A stretch of DNA of 64,000 bases from Kocuria palustris (GTDB lineage Bacteria > Actinomycetota > Actinomycetes > Actinomycetales > Micrococcaceae). The notes below the pieces were generated by a model, which saw nothing but the letters and a program-made list of their open reading frames with translations, was not told the origin of the DNA and made no database searches. The stretch spans positions 310,001-374,000 of the forward strand of contig NZ_JAFBCR010000001.1 of NCBI RefSeq assembly GCF_016907795.1, in the 5' to 3' direction. Position numbers and translations under genes: made by a program. Positions 1 through 9,185 of the stretch are shown piece by piece. The first letter of the stretch is position 1. Each line of letters opens with the position of its first letter.

Positions 1-984
1 TGCGGCGCCGAGCTCGGCGTCCAGCGGGTCGGCCTCCGGCAGGTCCGCGAGCTCCGGCGACGGCATGAAGGCGTCCGGGCCCACGGCGGCGACCTCGTCG
101 GCCACGCGCTCCGGCTCGGTGACGGGCACCAGCAGGCGGTCTCGGCCATCGGTCCCGGCGCCCAGCGACTCGGCAGAGGCCATGCGTCGCAGCATCTGGC
201 CTCGGCCCGGGGCCACGTCGACGGCGACCGATCCCAGTGCCGGTGAGGCCTCGAGCGCATCCAGGCGGTCGTTCATGGAGAACCCGGCCGGGGGCTCGAA
301 GGTCTGGGCGGTGGCTCGGACCTCGGAGACGATGCGCGAGAGCCTGAACGTGCGCTCGGCCTGGCGGTCCAGGTCCCAGCCCGTCACGTACCACGAGCCG
401 AACCGGGAGCCGACGCCCCACGGCTCGAGCCGACGATGCGTCTGCTCATCGGTCGAGGCCGCCAGATAGTCGAAGCGCACCTGGCGGTGACGCAGCACGG
501 CCTCCATGAGCGGAGCGAAGGCCGGTTCCTGGACCGTGACGGTGGGCTGGATCATGGGCGAGGGCTCGTCCTGGACGGCCGAGGCCTCCAGCACGGGCTC
601 GAGCTTGCGCAGGGCGCGCCTGGCCACGGTGCCCAGCGACGCCTCGGTCCAGGCGTTGGCGGCCAGGCCGAGCACAGCCGTCTCCTCTGCGGTGAATCGC
701 AGCGGAGGCAGCGTGAAGGAGCCGCGCGGGATCCGGTAGCGGAAGGTGGCATCGTCCTCGAAGAGCAGCGACTCCGGGACCTCCTCGATCGGGAAGCCCA
801 GGGCGCGCAGCTCCTGCTTGTCGCGCTCGAACATCCGCTCGAAGCCGCTGTCGGTCGTGGCCTCCTGGTAGTCGGGCACGACCCCGCGCAGCTCCGCGCG
901 GGTGTAGCCCCGCTCGCGGTACAGCAGCGCGAGCATCAGATTCAGCCGACGCTCCGTAGCGCGTCGGCGCTGGTCGGCAGGCAC
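1..984 (-). CDS. pafB: PafB-like WYL-domain transcriptional regulator (partial)
   Basis: The frame is open from a GTG at 984 to the window edge, so the C-terminus is missing. The N-terminus has the PafB winged-helix pattern: RRLNLMLALLYRERGYT, then FERMFERDKQELRALG. A WYL-type core follows (GSRFGSWYVTGWD, then RTFRLSRI). In the family, PafB pairs with PafC to activate the mycobacterial DNA-damage response, and the genes sit downstream of pafA. The GTG was chosen because no other start lies between it and the in-frame stop near 1024; it begins 7 bp after the FKBP stop, which suggests co-transcription. The partner pafC would be expected just outside the window. Assignment as PafB rather than PafC rests on position and the N-terminal pattern. 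Confidence 0.85.
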   Translation of the reverse strand, partial: MPADQRRRATERRLNLMLALLYRERGYTRAELRGVVPDYQEATTDSGFERMFERDKQELRALGFPIEEVPESLLFEDDATFRYRIPRGSFTLPPLRFTAEETAVLGLAANAWTEASLGTVARRALRKLEPVLEASAVQDEPSPMIQPTVTVQEPAFAPLMEAVLRHRQVRFDYLAASTDEQTHRRLEPWGVGSRFGSWYVTGWDLDRQAERTFRLSRIVSEVRATAQTFEPPAGFSMNDRLDALEASPALGSVAVDVAPGRGQMLRRMASAESLGAGTDGRDRLLVPVTEPERVADEVAAVGPDAFMPSPELADLPEADPLDAELGAA

Positions 985-991
985 TGCTGCG

Positions 992-1387
992 TCAGCGCAC
1001 GTCGACGAGGTCGACGACGAAGATCAGGGCCTCGTTCGGGCCGATGGCGCCGCCTGCGCCGCGCTCCCCGTAGGCCATGGACGACGGGATCTCGAGACGA
1101 CGGCGTCCGCCCACGCGCATGCCCAGCAGACCCTGGTCCCATCCCTCGATGACCTGGCCGATGCCGACCGTGAAGTCCAGCGGCTGGCCGCGGTTCCACG
1201 AGGCGTCGAACTCCTCGCCGGTCGAGTGGGCCACGCCGACGTAGTGGCAGGAGACCTGCTTGCCGGGCTCCGCCACAGCGCCCTTGCCCTCGACCAGGTC
1301 GATCGACACGAGCTCGGTGGGGGCATCGCCCTCGGGGAAGTCCACCTCGGGCTTGGAGCGGTCGAGATTTCGCTGTCCGAAGGACAC
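992..1387 (-). CDS. FKBP-type peptidyl-prolyl cis-trans isomerase, cytoplasmic
   Basis: A 131-residue protein with one complete FKBP domain and no signal peptide. Visible hallmarks are VSCHYVGVAHSTGEEFDASW, then VIEGWDQGLLGMRVGGRR and AYGERGAGGAIGPNEALIFVVDL, which carry the usual aromatic and Asp residues of the proline-binding pocket. It should catalyse prolyl isomerisation in the cytosol. The start is a GTG with a strong AGGAGG five bases upstream. It lies between the larger FKBP lipoprotein and pafB; in Micrococcaceae these FKBP genes sit in the pafA-pafB interval, but here trmI, M50, mshC and others also lie between pafA and them. Confidence 0.93.
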   Translation of the reverse strand: MSFGQRNLDRSKPEVDFPEGDAPTELVSIDLVEGKGAVAEPGKQVSCHYVGVAHSTGEEFDASWNRGQPLDFTVGIGQVIEGWDQGLLGMRVGGRRRLEIPSSMAYGERGAGGAIGPNEALIFVVDLVDVR

Positions 1388-1513
1388 GGTTTCCTCCTGG
1401 GGGTTCGGATGGGGGATCTCTGGGGTGGGAGATCGACGGTCGCACGGCCTGGACCGATGCGACGCGGACTGTTCGACCAGGATAGCCGGACCTGACCATC
1501 AGCGGCCTGCGGA

Positions 1514-3265
1514 TCAGCCCTCGGCGGACGCCTGGTCGCCGGCGGTCGCGGAATCCTCCGCACCGTCCGTCGCGTCGCCGGTCGCCGGCGCCTCCGGCTG
1601 CTCGGCGGATTCGGTGGCGCCGAGGATGTCCACGACGAACAGCAGGTCGCCGGCGGGGCTGCCGCTGCCGTCGGCATCGACCTCCTCCTGGGTGCCGTAG
1701 GCCTTGTCGGCGGGGATCGAGATCAGTACGCGCGAGCCGACCTTCTGGCCCTCCAGACCCTCCGACCAGCCCGGGATCACGGCCGAGAGCGGGAACGCGG
1801 TGGGGACGCCTCGCTCGTAGGAGGAGTCGAAGACCTCGCCGTCCTCCCAGCGCACGCCGACGTAGTCCACCGCCACGGTGTCCTCGGCCTTGACCTCGGC
1901 GCCGTCGCCTGCGATCAGCGTCTGGGTGACGACGTCATCCGGCGCCTCGCCCGACGGCTTCTCGATCTGCGGGGTGCCGCTCTCGCCCTCCGAGACCTGC
2001 GGCAGGCCGTCGGTGCTGGCGGCCATCTCGCCCTCGGGCGAGTCCGGCAGGATCTCCTGGACGGTGTAGCGCACGGTGGTCTCCTGGACCTGCCCGGTGC
2101 CGTCGTCGGCGCTGGAGGTGATGTCCACGGAGGTCCCGACCCTGGCGTCGGCGAGCTGGTCGTGGAGGAACTGATCGTTCTCTGCCAGGTCGTCGTCGAT
2201 GCGCATGACCTGGTCCTGCTCCTGCTCCTGCTGCGGCTCGCCGTCCGCGACCGGCGAGGTGCGCACCAGCAGGGTGTCGCCGTCCTCGACCTCCGCGCCG
2301 TCGCCCTCGTTGACCACGGAGGCGGTGGGATCGGGCAGGGGCTCCGGCTCGGGGGTGTCGTAGGAGGCCAGCAGGTCAACCACGAACACGAGGTCGCCGG
2401 CCGGGTACTCGGAGTCCTCGCCGAGCTCTTCAGCGGTGCCGTAGGCCTTCTCGGCGGGGATCGACATGATGACCCGCGAGCCGACCTTCTTGCCCTCGAG
2501 GGCCTCGGCCCAGCCCGGGATCATGGTGTCCAGCGGAAGAGCCGCCGGGGAGCCGGACTCGTAGGAGGAGTCGAAGACCTCTCCGTCCTCCCAGCGCACG
2601 CCGACATAGTCGGCCACGACGGTGTCGCCCTCGCCGATCTCCTCGCCGTCGCCCTCGATGAGGTACTCGGAGGTGACTTCGGACGGGGCCTTGCCCTCGG
2701 GCTTGGCGATCTGCGGGGCTCCGTCCTCCCCCTCGGTGACCGCCGGCAGCCCGTCGGGAGACTCCTTCATCTCGCCGTCGATGCCGCTGGGCACCTCGTC
2801 GATGATCTCGTAGACCTCCACTGCGGTGGAGTCATCGCCCTCGGTGCCGCTCTGCCCGGCCGTGGCGTCCGAGGAGTAGGCCACGACGCCGCCGACCTTC
2901 ATGCCCTCCATGGCCTCGTAGAGCTCCGGGACCCGCTCCTTGAGGTCATCGTCGAAGGTGAGGACCTGACCGGCGCGCTGGGAGTAGGACTCCCCCAGCT
3001 CCGACTTGTCGCCGCCGCTGTAGATCGACATCTGGACCATCAGGGTGTCGCCGGGGTCGATGTCCTCGCCGTCGCCCTCGTCCAGGACCTTGGTCTCGTT
3101 GCCCTCGACCTTGATGGGGGTCTCGTAGTCGATCGAGGGGGCCTCACCGGCGGCGCGGTCCTCATCCGTCATCTCGACGGAGCGCAGTCCTCCGCCTCCC
3201 GAGCAGCCCACCAGGAGCAGGGCTGCGGACATCGCGGTTCCGGTGACGAGCAGGGGCTTGCGCAC
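1514..3265 (-). CDS. Secreted lipoprotein with four tandem FKBP-like modules
   Basis: A 583-residue protein starting at a GTG preceded by GGAGG. The N-terminus is a lipoprotein signal: basic MRK, a hydrophobic stretch, then the lipobox LLVGC with Cys near residue 21. After a short acidic linker the protein is built from a roughly 260-residue unit repeated twice. Each unit has a degenerate FKBP-like module (GDTLMVQMSI and GDTLLVRTSP) followed by a well-conserved FKBP module (DYVGVRWEDGEVFDSSYE, then IPGWAEALEGKKVGSR or IPGWSEGLEGQKVGSR, then AYGT and GDLVFVVDLL). The linkers also match (DGLPAVTEGEDGAPQI against DGLPQVSEGESGTPQI). This fits an extracytoplasmic, membrane-anchored folding catalyst. 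The two canonical modules are likely active; the degenerate ones probably bind or space. Confidence 0.88.
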   Translation of the reverse strand: MRKPLLVTGTAMSAALLLVGCSGGGGLRSVEMTDEDRAAGEAPSIDYETPIKVEGNETKVLDEGDGEDIDPGDTLMVQMSIYSGGDKSELGESYSQRAGQVLTFDDDLKERVPELYEAMEGMKVGGVVAYSSDATAGQSGTEGDDSTAVEVYEIIDEVPSGIDGEMKESPDGLPAVTEGEDGAPQIAKPEGKAPSEVTSEYLIEGDGEEIGEGDTVVADYVGVRWEDGEVFDSSYESGSPAALPLDTMIPGWAEALEGKKVGSRVIMSIPAEKAYGTAEELGEDSEYPAGDLVFVVDLLASYDTPEPEPLPDPTASVVNEGDGAEVEDGDTLLVRTSPVADGEPQQEQEQDQVMRIDDDLAENDQFLHDQLADARVGTSVDITSSADDGTGQVQETTVRYTVQEILPDSPEGEMAASTDGLPQVSEGESGTPQIEKPSGEAPDDVVTQTLIAGDGAEVKAEDTVAVDYVGVRWEDGEVFDSSYERGVPTAFPLSAVIPGWSEGLEGQKVGSRVLISIPADKAYGTQEEVDADGSGSPAGDLLFVVDILGATESAEQPEAPATGDATDGAEDSATAGDQASAEG

Positions 3266-3418
3266 GTGTTCCTCCAGGCCGCGACCAGGGGCGGCATCTC
3301 GGTGGGGTCATCCCGGAAGCGAGGCGGCTTCCCAGGACGGACCGGTGGTCGGCGCACAGGCTATCGGTCGGGGCTGAATGCCGCCTGTGCCGACACTGGC
3401 GGCGCAGTTGGCCGGAGC

Positions 3419-4504
3419 TCAGTCCTGCGGAGTCTGCTCCTGCGGATCCTGACGCGCCTGGGCATCCGCCTGCGCGGCGCGATCGGCCAGGTGGCGGGCG
3501 TCGCGACTGGCGCGGCGGGCCTTCTTGTCCGTGACCTCGCGCTCCCCCAGCGTCAGCGGGGTCCAGGCCTGCAGGTCCTCCTGGGTGTACTCGGACTTCG
3601 ACGCACGCCGCTTGGGCGCCAGCCGGCGGGCGCCGTCGGCCAGGCGGCGGGCGGTGATCAGGAAACCGGTGTGGGCGACCATGCGGTGGTCCGGGCGCAC
3701 GGCCAGGCCCTCCACGTGCCAGCCGCGGACCATAGTCTCGTGCGCGTCGGGCTCGGTGTAGCGCCCGTCGGCGCGCATGGCCTCGGCCACCCGCGACAGC
3801 TGCGTCACCGTGGCCACGTAGCAGATCACCACGCCGCCGGGGACGAGCACCCCCGCGACGGCATCCAGGCACTCCCACGGCGCCAGCATGTCGAGCACCA
3901 CGCGGTCCACGCTGCAGGGCTCCTCGCGCCGGCCGAGCTCCTCGGCCAGATCGCCGATGCTCAGCCGCCAGGCGGGGTGGGCTCCGCCGAAGAACGTCTC
4001 GATGTTGCCCTGGGCGACCTCCGCGAACTCCTCGCGGCGCTCGAAGGAGTGCAGGCTGCCCTCGTCGCCGATCGCGCGCAGCAGCGCGATCGACAGGGCT
4101 CCCGAGCCCACGCCGGCCTCGACCACGCGGGCGCCCGGGAAGATGTCGCCCATCGTGACGATCTGCCCGGCGTCCTTGGGGTAGACCACCGCGGCACCGC
4201 GCGGCATGGACAGCACGAAGTCCTTCATCAGCGGGCGAAGGGCCTGGTAGGCGATGCCCACGGAGTTCTCGACCACGGTGCCCTCGGGCTGCCCGATCAG
4301 CAGATCGTGCGGCAGGACGCCCTTGTGGGTCTGGTACTCCTGCCCGGCCGTGAGCGTGATCGTGGTCAGCTTGCCCCGGTCGTCCATGATCTGGATGCGC
4401 TCGCCCTCGCGCATGGGCCCGCGGCGGTTGATCGCCCCGGAAGGGCCGTGCGCGCGCTCGCTGGAGGTCTGCGGGGAGCTGGTGGGGGTGCTGGCCTCGG
4501 TCAT
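3419..4504 (-). CDS. trmI: tRNA (adenine-58-N1)-methyltransferase TrmI
   Basis: The N-terminal beta-rich domain (GERIQIMDDRGKL, then HDLLIGQPEGTVV) and the Rossmann methyltransferase core (PKDAGQIVTMGDIFPGARVV, then EAGVGSGALSIALLRA, the SAM-binding loop) identify TrmI, which makes m1A58 in the T-loop of tRNAs as a tetramer. The acidic VDRVVLDMLAPWE segment matches the catalytic Asp motif. The ATG at 4504 was chosen over two upstream starts because AAAGG lies seven bases before it. This gives 361 residues; the extra length is a low-complexity N-terminus and a charged C-terminal tail rich in Ala, Gln and Asp. In mycobacteria trmI also lies near the mpa locus. Confidence 0.92.
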   Translation of the reverse strand: MTEASTPTSSPQTSSERAHGPSGAINRRGPMREGERIQIMDDRGKLTTITLTAGQEYQTHKGVLPHDLLIGQPEGTVVENSVGIAYQALRPLMKDFVLSMPRGAAVVYPKDAGQIVTMGDIFPGARVVEAGVGSGALSIALLRAIGDEGSLHSFERREEFAEVAQGNIETFFGGAHPAWRLSIGDLAEELGRREEPCSVDRVVLDMLAPWECLDAVAGVLVPGGVVICYVATVTQLSRVAEAMRADGRYTEPDAHETMVRGWHVEGLAVRPDHRMVAHTGFLITARRLADGARRLAPKRRASKSEYTQEDLQAWTPLTLGEREVTDKKARRASRDARHLADRAAQADAQARQDPQEQTPQD

Positions 4505-4760
4505 GGACTGCCTTTCGCTGGCGGGAGAGCTCACTGCACGAGCACGGGACGGGTGCGCCGGTGGCGGCGTCGAGGATTCGGGGCCGAGGCCCTGCGGGGC
4601 TTCGGCGACGGACATTGTCGCATCACCGCGCTCGACCGGCCGACCGCGACCGGCGCCCACAGGTCTCAGGCTCGGGACCGACGGGCGTCGGCAGTTCTCA
4701 GGCTCCTGGAAGAGGGGTGCGGCTGCGTCGCTTGCCTGGCGTCAGCCGGGTGCCTCGTGC

Positions 4761-5972
4761 TCAGCGTGCCGAGCCGTCCGGGCGGATCAGCCCGGATCGC
4801 TCGAGCTCGGCATTCAGACGCGCCGCCGACAGGGTGCCGATCACGGTGCCCTCGGCATCGACGACGACCATCACCGGGCTGGCGCAGCGCACCGCAGCCT
4901 CGAGCAGGTCGTGGCCGGAGAGCTCCTCGGGCAGGATCGCCGACGGGCGGATCGGCAGCAGGGCGCGGCTCAGCGGGGAGGCCGCGCGCTCGTGGGACGG
5001 CACGGCGCTGAGCCGGCCGCCGTCGAGCACGCCCACGGGGATGCCGTCCTCCATCCCGACGACCGAGGTGCCGGGCTCGAGCTGGGCTGCGGTCTGCTCG
5101 ACGGCGCGCAGGCTCTGCCCGGCGGGGATGCCGACCGCCGGCTGGCTCAGGCCCAGGGCGGTGCGGCCCTCCATGGCCGCCGAGGCCTTCGAGCGCCGCA
5201 GGCCATCCGCGGCGCCGGAGACCAGCATCCACACGAGCAGACCCGCCACGATCAGGCTCAGGGGACGCTGCCACATCCCCAGCAGCAGCACTGCGGTCAC
5301 GATCGCCACGGCGCACAGCCGACCCGTCCAGGCCGCGGCCACGGTGCCCATCCGCTCGCTGCCGGTCAGTCCCCACACCAGGCCCTCGACCACCCTGCCG
5401 CCGTCCAGCGGAAGGCCCGGGACGAGGTTGAACAAGCCCACCAGGAGGTTGGCGGTCGAGGTCAGCGACAGCACTGACCAGCCGATGCGGGCAACCATGG
5501 CGCCGTCGACCTGCGCGGCCTCCCCCAGCCCGGGCAGCAGCGCGAATCCGACCGCCGCGATCAGCAGGTTCACGATCGGACCCACGACCGACACGACCGT
5601 GGACGCCCACCAGCGCGGATTCGTGCGCCCGAAGGCCGTGTGCCCGCCGGCGATCGAGAGCACGATCCGATCCACGGGCCAGCAGAAGGCCCGGGCGGCA
5701 CCGGCATGGGCCAGCTCATGCAGCAGCACGGAGACTCCGAGCAGAAGGCAGAAACCGAGGGCCACCGCGTAGGCGCCGAGGCCGAGCTCGGGCATCGACC
5801 GGCGCAGGACGGGGCCGTAGAGGAGCACGACCAGGAAGCTGATGATCAGCCAGGAGGACTGCAGGTGCAGCGGCATCCCGGCGATGCGCCCCAGGGGCAC
5901 GGACCCGCGCGGGCCCCTCCGCCGCCGCGGCTGGGACGCCGGCGCTGCGCTGCCGGAAGGCGCCCTCGTCAC
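4761..5972 (-). CDS. M50 family site-2-type membrane protease with CBS domains
   Basis: This integral membrane metalloprotease of 403 residues has the zinc motif HELAH in LLGVSVLLHELAHAGAA and the second metal-site motif NLVPGLPLDGGRVVEG. Several hydrophobic segments surround these, and a C-terminal cytosolic CBS-like pair follows (AVEQTAAQLEPGTSVVGMEDG, then ASPVMVVVDAEGTVIGTLSAARL). This matches the Rip3-like, CBS-containing branch of site-2 proteases, which cleave substrates within the membrane. The GTG at 5972 overlaps the stop of the HAD gene (GTGA), so the two are translationally coupled. The substrate cannot be inferred. About 256 bp without a recognisable gene separates it from trmI downstream. 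Confidence 0.9.
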   Translation of the reverse strand: MTRAPSGSAAPASQPRRRRGPRGSVPLGRIAGMPLHLQSSWLIISFLVVLLYGPVLRRSMPELGLGAYAVALGFCLLLGVSVLLHELAHAGAARAFCWPVDRIVLSIAGGHTAFGRTNPRWWASTVVSVVGPIVNLLIAAVGFALLPGLGEAAQVDGAMVARIGWSVLSLTSTANLLVGLFNLVPGLPLDGGRVVEGLVWGLTGSERMGTVAAAWTGRLCAVAIVTAVLLLGMWQRPLSLIVAGLLVWMLVSGAADGLRRSKASAAMEGRTALGLSQPAVGIPAGQSLRAVEQTAAQLEPGTSVVGMEDGIPVGVLDGGRLSAVPSHERAASPLSRALLPIRPSAILPEELSGHDLLEAAVRCASPVMVVVDAEGTVIGTLSAARLNAELERSGLIRPDGSAR

Positions 5973-6769
5973 GGGCGGCGCCGCTCGCGCTCGTCGACCC
6001 AGGTCCCGAGCGCTGCCGGGGTGACCTCGCTCAGGGAGCCGACCTCCCGGTCCAGACCCACATCCGAGATGTCGATCAGGTTGGACACCCCGAGGACGAA
6101 GGCCCCGGAGCCGATGGCAGAGCGGATGCCGGTCAGCGAGTCCTCGATGGCGACCATCCGGCGGATGCTCAGCTCTTCGGGGTTCTCCTGGCGCTCGGAG
6201 ACCAGGGCGGAGAGCCGACGGGCGGCGAAGACGTAGGGGGCCGGATCCGGCTTGACCGGCAGACCGATGTTGCCCGTGACGATCAGATCGAACAGCGGGC
6301 CGTCCCAGCTGGTGGCGGGGTCCTCGCCGGAGGCGGCGATCGCGCCGAGCTTCTCCACGACCACATCGGCCACCGGGGACTCGGAGTTGGTCACCAGCGC
6401 TGTGGGAATGCCCTCGCGCCGAAGGGCCACGAGCAGCTCGAGGGCCCCGGGGCGCAGCTCGAGCTCGCGGCGCACGCCTGCGGCCACGCGCTCGCACAGG
6501 GCGTCGACGACCTCGCGCACGCTCAGCGGGATCCCGGCGCGGACCATGATCCGCCCGGTCTCCTCGAGGTCTCCGCCGACCACGCTCAGGGAGTCCTCAT
6601 CCGTCCAGACGAGGCCGTGGGAGCCCATGAGGTCGGCCTCGGCGGCGAACCAGTGCGGCTCGGTGTCCACGAGAGTTCCGTCCATGTCCCACAGGACGGC
6701 GTGGGGGCGCGCGGAGGCCGCGGCGGCGGAAGCGGTCTCTGTCGCGGGATCGGGACTCGTCGGAAGCAT
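5969..6769 (-). CDS. HAD-superfamily phosphatase
   Basis: A 266-residue protein with all HAD motifs: WDMDGTLVDTEPHW (motif I, two catalytic Asp), LVTNSE (motif II), a conserved Lys in GLPVKPDPAPY (motif III) and VAIEDSLTGIRSA (motif IV). It belongs to the beta-phosphoglucomutase/phosphoglycolate phosphatase-like subfamily; the substrate is not evident. The ATG start has no Shine-Dalgarno sequence but lies six bases after a TAGGAT hexamer, which suggests a leaderless transcript. Its stop overlaps the start of the M50 protease gene. It is divergent from the PAC2 gene. Confidence 0.9.
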   Translation of the reverse strand: MLPTSPDPATETASAAAASARPHAVLWDMDGTLVDTEPHWFAAEADLMGSHGLVWTDEDSLSVVGGDLEETGRIMVRAGIPLSVREVVDALCERVAAGVRRELELRPGALELLVALRREGIPTALVTNSESPVADVVVEKLGAIAASGEDPATSWDGPLFDLIVTGNIGLPVKPDPAPYVFAARRLSALVSERQENPEELSIRRMVAIEDSLTGIRSAIGSGAFVLGVSNLIDISDVGLDREVGSLSEVTPAALGTWVDERERRRP

Positions 6770-6775
6770 GCTGGG

Positions 6776-6781
6776 ATCCTA
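6776..6781 (-). promoter_or_regulatory. -10 hexamer TAGGAT for HAD gene, leaderless arrangement
   Basis: TAGGAT followed by CCCAGC and then the ATG. The six-base gap places the expected transcription start at or next to the start codon, and no ribosome binding site is present. Confidence 0.55.
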
Positions 6782-6884
6782 TCGGCTCGCCCTGGCCCGT
6801 ACCGGTACCGCGCCTGTGAAGTGAGCGTGTGCGCTCACGGCGAGCAGCGGGCTCCCCGGCCGGGCGGACCGCAGGCCCCGCGCG

Positions 6885-6890
6885 TACAGT
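6885..6890 (+). promoter_or_regulatory. -10 hexamer TACAGT for PAC2 gene, leaderless arrangement
   Basis: TACAGT, then GAGTCGC (7 bases), then the GTG start. No purine-rich ribosome binding site is present, so the transcript probably begins with the GTG. Confidence 0.6.
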
Positions 6891-6897
6891 GAGTCGC

Positions 6898-7791
6898 GTG
6901 AGCGGATTCGACGAGACCTTCCCCCAGCCCGAGGCGGGCCCGTTCGGCATCGTGCAGGAGGCCGGATCGGGCGAGCGCGTTCGGGTGCTGATCGGTGCCT
7001 TCGAAGGCTGGAACGACGCCGGCGATGCGGCCACGGATGCCGTGAAGCTGCTGGCCGAGGCCTTCGGCGCGGTCGAGGACTTCGAGGTCAGCCCCGATGA
7101 GTACTACGACTACCAGTACTCGCGTCCGCGCATCGTCCGCTCCGCCACCGGCGAGTCCAGGATCGTGTGGCCGACCACGCGGATGCTGCGGGCCTCGGTG
7201 CCCGGGACCAACCTGGATCTGATCCTGCTGCACGGCTGGGAGCCGTCGTACCGGTGGTCCAGCTTCGCCGCCGAGATCCTGGAGCACGCGACCCAGCTCG
7301 AGGTGGACTTCGTGGTGATGGTGGGGGCGCTGCTGGCCGATGTGCCGCACACCCGCCCGATTCCCATCACCGTCACCTCGGAGACCGAGGAGCTGCAGCA
7401 GGAGCTCGAGATCACCGGCTCGGACTACGACGGCCCCACCGGCGTGGTCGGAGTGCTCAGCCACCTGGCCTCGATGTCCGGGATCCCCTCGCTGAGCCTG
7501 TGGGCCGCCGTGCCGCACTACGTGGCCCAGTCTCCCTCCCCCAAGGCGCAGCTGGCCGTGCTGCGCCGGCTCGAGGACCTCCTGAGGATCACGGTGCCCA
7601 TGGACGCGCTGGTCGAGGACTCCGAGGCGTGGGAGCGAGGGGTGGACGATCTGGCCGAGGAGGACCCGGAGATCGCCGCCTACGTGGCCAAGCTCGAGGA
7701 GGCCAAGGACACCGCCGATCTCCCCGAGGCCAGCGGCGACGCGATCGCCCAGGAGTTCGAGCGCTTCCTGCGCCGCCGCGACCAGGGCTGA
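6898..7791 (+). CDS. PAC2 (proteasome assembly chaperone 2-like) family protein
   Basis: A 297-residue protein of the PAC2 / DUF75 family, recognised from VLIGAFEGWNDAGDAATDAV at the N-terminus, then LILLHGWEPSYRW and LEVDFVVMVGALLADVPHTRP. The Mycobacterium Rv2125 type is found in the same mpa-region neighbourhood. The biochemical role of bacterial members is unsettled; the name comes from a eukaryotic proteasome chaperone and does not prove a link to pupylation. The C-terminal 70 residues are acidic and helical. The GTG at 6898 was chosen because it sits exactly seven bases after a -10 hexamer. It is the first of only two plus-strand genes in the first 17 kb. Confidence 0.88.
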   Translation: MSGFDETFPQPEAGPFGIVQEAGSGERVRVLIGAFEGWNDAGDAATDAVKLLAEAFGAVEDFEVSPDEYYDYQYSRPRIVRSATGESRIVWPTTRMLRASVPGTNLDLILLHGWEPSYRWSSFAAEILEHATQLEVDFVVMVGALLADVPHTRPIPITVTSETEELQQELEITGSDYDGPTGVVGVLSHLASMSGIPSLSLWAAVPHYVAQSPSPKAQLAVLRRLEDLLRITVPMDALVEDSEAWERGVDDLAEEDPEIAAYVAKLEEAKDTADLPEASGDAIAQEFERFLRRRDQG

Positions 7792-7809
7792 GACAGCCGC
7801 TGAACCGGC

Positions 7810-7844
7810 AAGGGGCCCGTGCGCATCTCGCGCACGGGCCCCTT
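7810..7844. terminator. Bidirectional terminator between PAC2 gene and mshC
   Basis: A perfect 14-bp stem (AAGGGGCCCGTGCG and its complement) with a 7-base loop lies between the convergent PAC2 and mshC genes. A and T residues on both sides suit termination from either direction. Confidence 0.85.
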
Positions 7845-7865
7845 CCTCATGTCCTGCAGCAGCTC

Positions 7866-9185
7866 CTAGAGGACGACGCCCAGCCGTGCCTCGATGGCCT
7901 GCAGTACGAGGTCGTCTCCGGAGCCGCGCTGTCCGCCGACCAGCACGCCCTCGGCCCAGACGTCGATCGCCTCGATCGCCCGGGGCGAATCGAGGTCATC
8001 CGCCAGGGCGTCGCGCACCGAGTCGAGAGCATCGGCGAAGGAGCCCTCCACGGCGACGTCGGCGGCCATGCGCCAGCGCGTGAGACGCGCCTCGGCGCGG
8101 GTGAGGACGTCCTGGCTCCAGGCCCAGTCCTCGCGGTAGTGCTGGGCCAGGATCGCCAGGCGGACAGCGGCAGGCTCGACGCCGCGCTCGCGCAGCCGCG
8201 AGACGAGCTCCAGGTTGCCCAGCGACTTGGACATCTTCTGCCCGTCCAGGCCGACCATCCCGGTGTGCACGAAGTTCCGGGCCATGGGCCGACCGGACAG
8301 CGCCCAACTGTGACCGGCTCCCATCTCGTGGTGCGGGAAGACCAGGTCCGAGCCGCCGCCCTGGACGGTGAACGGCGCCGGCAGCAGCTTGAGGGAGATC
8401 AGCGAGCACTCGATGTGCCAGCCGGGACGCCCCACGCCCAGCTCGCCGCCGTCCCAGGACGGCTCGCCCTCGCGGTGCACGCGCCACAGCAGCGGATCGA
8501 AGATGTCGCGCTTGCCGGGGCGCTCCGGGTCCCCGCCGCGCTCGCCGAAGACCTCGAGCATCTCGTCGCGGGTGAGCCCGGAGATCTGTCCGAGGCTCCA
8601 GGGGCCGGGCGCGCCGTCCTCGTCGCCCTGCACCTTCGGCTGCAGCACCGGGATGGTGCTGTCGCCGGCCTCGGCGACAGCGCGGACGTCGAAGTAGACG
8701 TCGCCGTCCGGCTCGCCGTCCTCCCCCTGGACCCGATAGGCCAGGCCCTGGGCCAGAAGCCCCTCGACGGCCGGGACGATCCACTCGAGCGTCTCCGTGG
8801 CGCCCACGTAGTGCTGCGGCGGGATGACATTCAGCGCGGTCATGTCCTCGCGGAACAGGTCGGTCTGCTCACGGGCCAGATCGCGCCAGTCCACGCCGTC
8901 GCGATCGGCGCGCTCGAGCAGGGGGTCGTCCACGTCGGTCACGTTCTGGACGTAGTCGACCGGCATCCCGGCATCGAGCCAGGCCCGATGCAGCAGGTCG
9001 AAGGCCACGTAGGTGCTGGCGTGGCCCAGGTGGGTGGCGTCGTACGGGGTGATGCCGCAGACGTACAGCGAGGCTCGCTCCTGCTGCGGCAGCTGCTCCA
9101 CCTGCCGGGTCCGGGAGTCGAAGACCGCGGGCGGGGCTGCCTGACCGGGAAGCTCGGGGACGGGGCGTGCGGACCAGGACTGCAT
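7866..9185 (-). CDS. mshC: L-cysteine:1D-myo-inositol 2-amino-2-deoxy-alpha-D-glucopyranoside ligase MshC
   Basis: MshC joins cysteine to GlcN-inositol with ATP, the third step of mycothiol synthesis. It resembles cysteinyl-tRNA synthetase, and the signature is visible: a HIGH-like motif THLGHASTY, a zinc/cysteine-binding region ([10 protein letters not shown] and WHIECSLI), and KMSKS in [10 protein letters not shown]. The 439 residues are near the usual 410-430, and there is no full tRNA-binding C-terminal domain, which separates it from CysS. The ATG at 9185 has AGAGGTGA upstream. In actinobacteria mshC is commonly found close to uppP, as here. Its presence predicts mycothiol as the low-molecular-weight thiol. 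Confidence 0.93.
   Translation of the reverse strand: MQSWSARPVPELPGQAAPPAVFDSRTRQVEQLPQQERASLYVCGITPYDATHLGHASTYVAFDLLHRAWLDAGMPVDYVQNVTDVDDPLLERADRDGVDWRDLAREQTDLFREDMTALNVIPPQHYVGATETLEWIVPAVEGLLAQGLAYRVQGEDGEPDGDVYFDVRAVAEAGDSTIPVLQPKVQGDEDGAPGPWSLGQISGLTRDEMLEVFGERGGDPERPGKRDIFDPLLWRVHREGEPSWDGGELGVGRPGWHIECSLISLKLLPAPFTVQGGGSDLVFPHHEMGAGHSWALSGRPMARNFVHTGMVGLDGQKMSKSLGNLELVSRLRERGVEPAAVRLAILAQHYREDWAWSQDVLTRAEARLTRWRMAADVAVEGSFADALDSVRDALADDLDSPRAIEAIDVWAEGVLVGGQRGSGDDLVLQAIEARLGVVL

Noticed and set aside
2162-5011. A 949-codon plus-strand open frame
   Set aside because: It runs antisense to the FKBP lipoprotein and trmI, has repetitive Gly/Leu/Asp/Arg composition typical of high-GC shadow frames, and no family motif.
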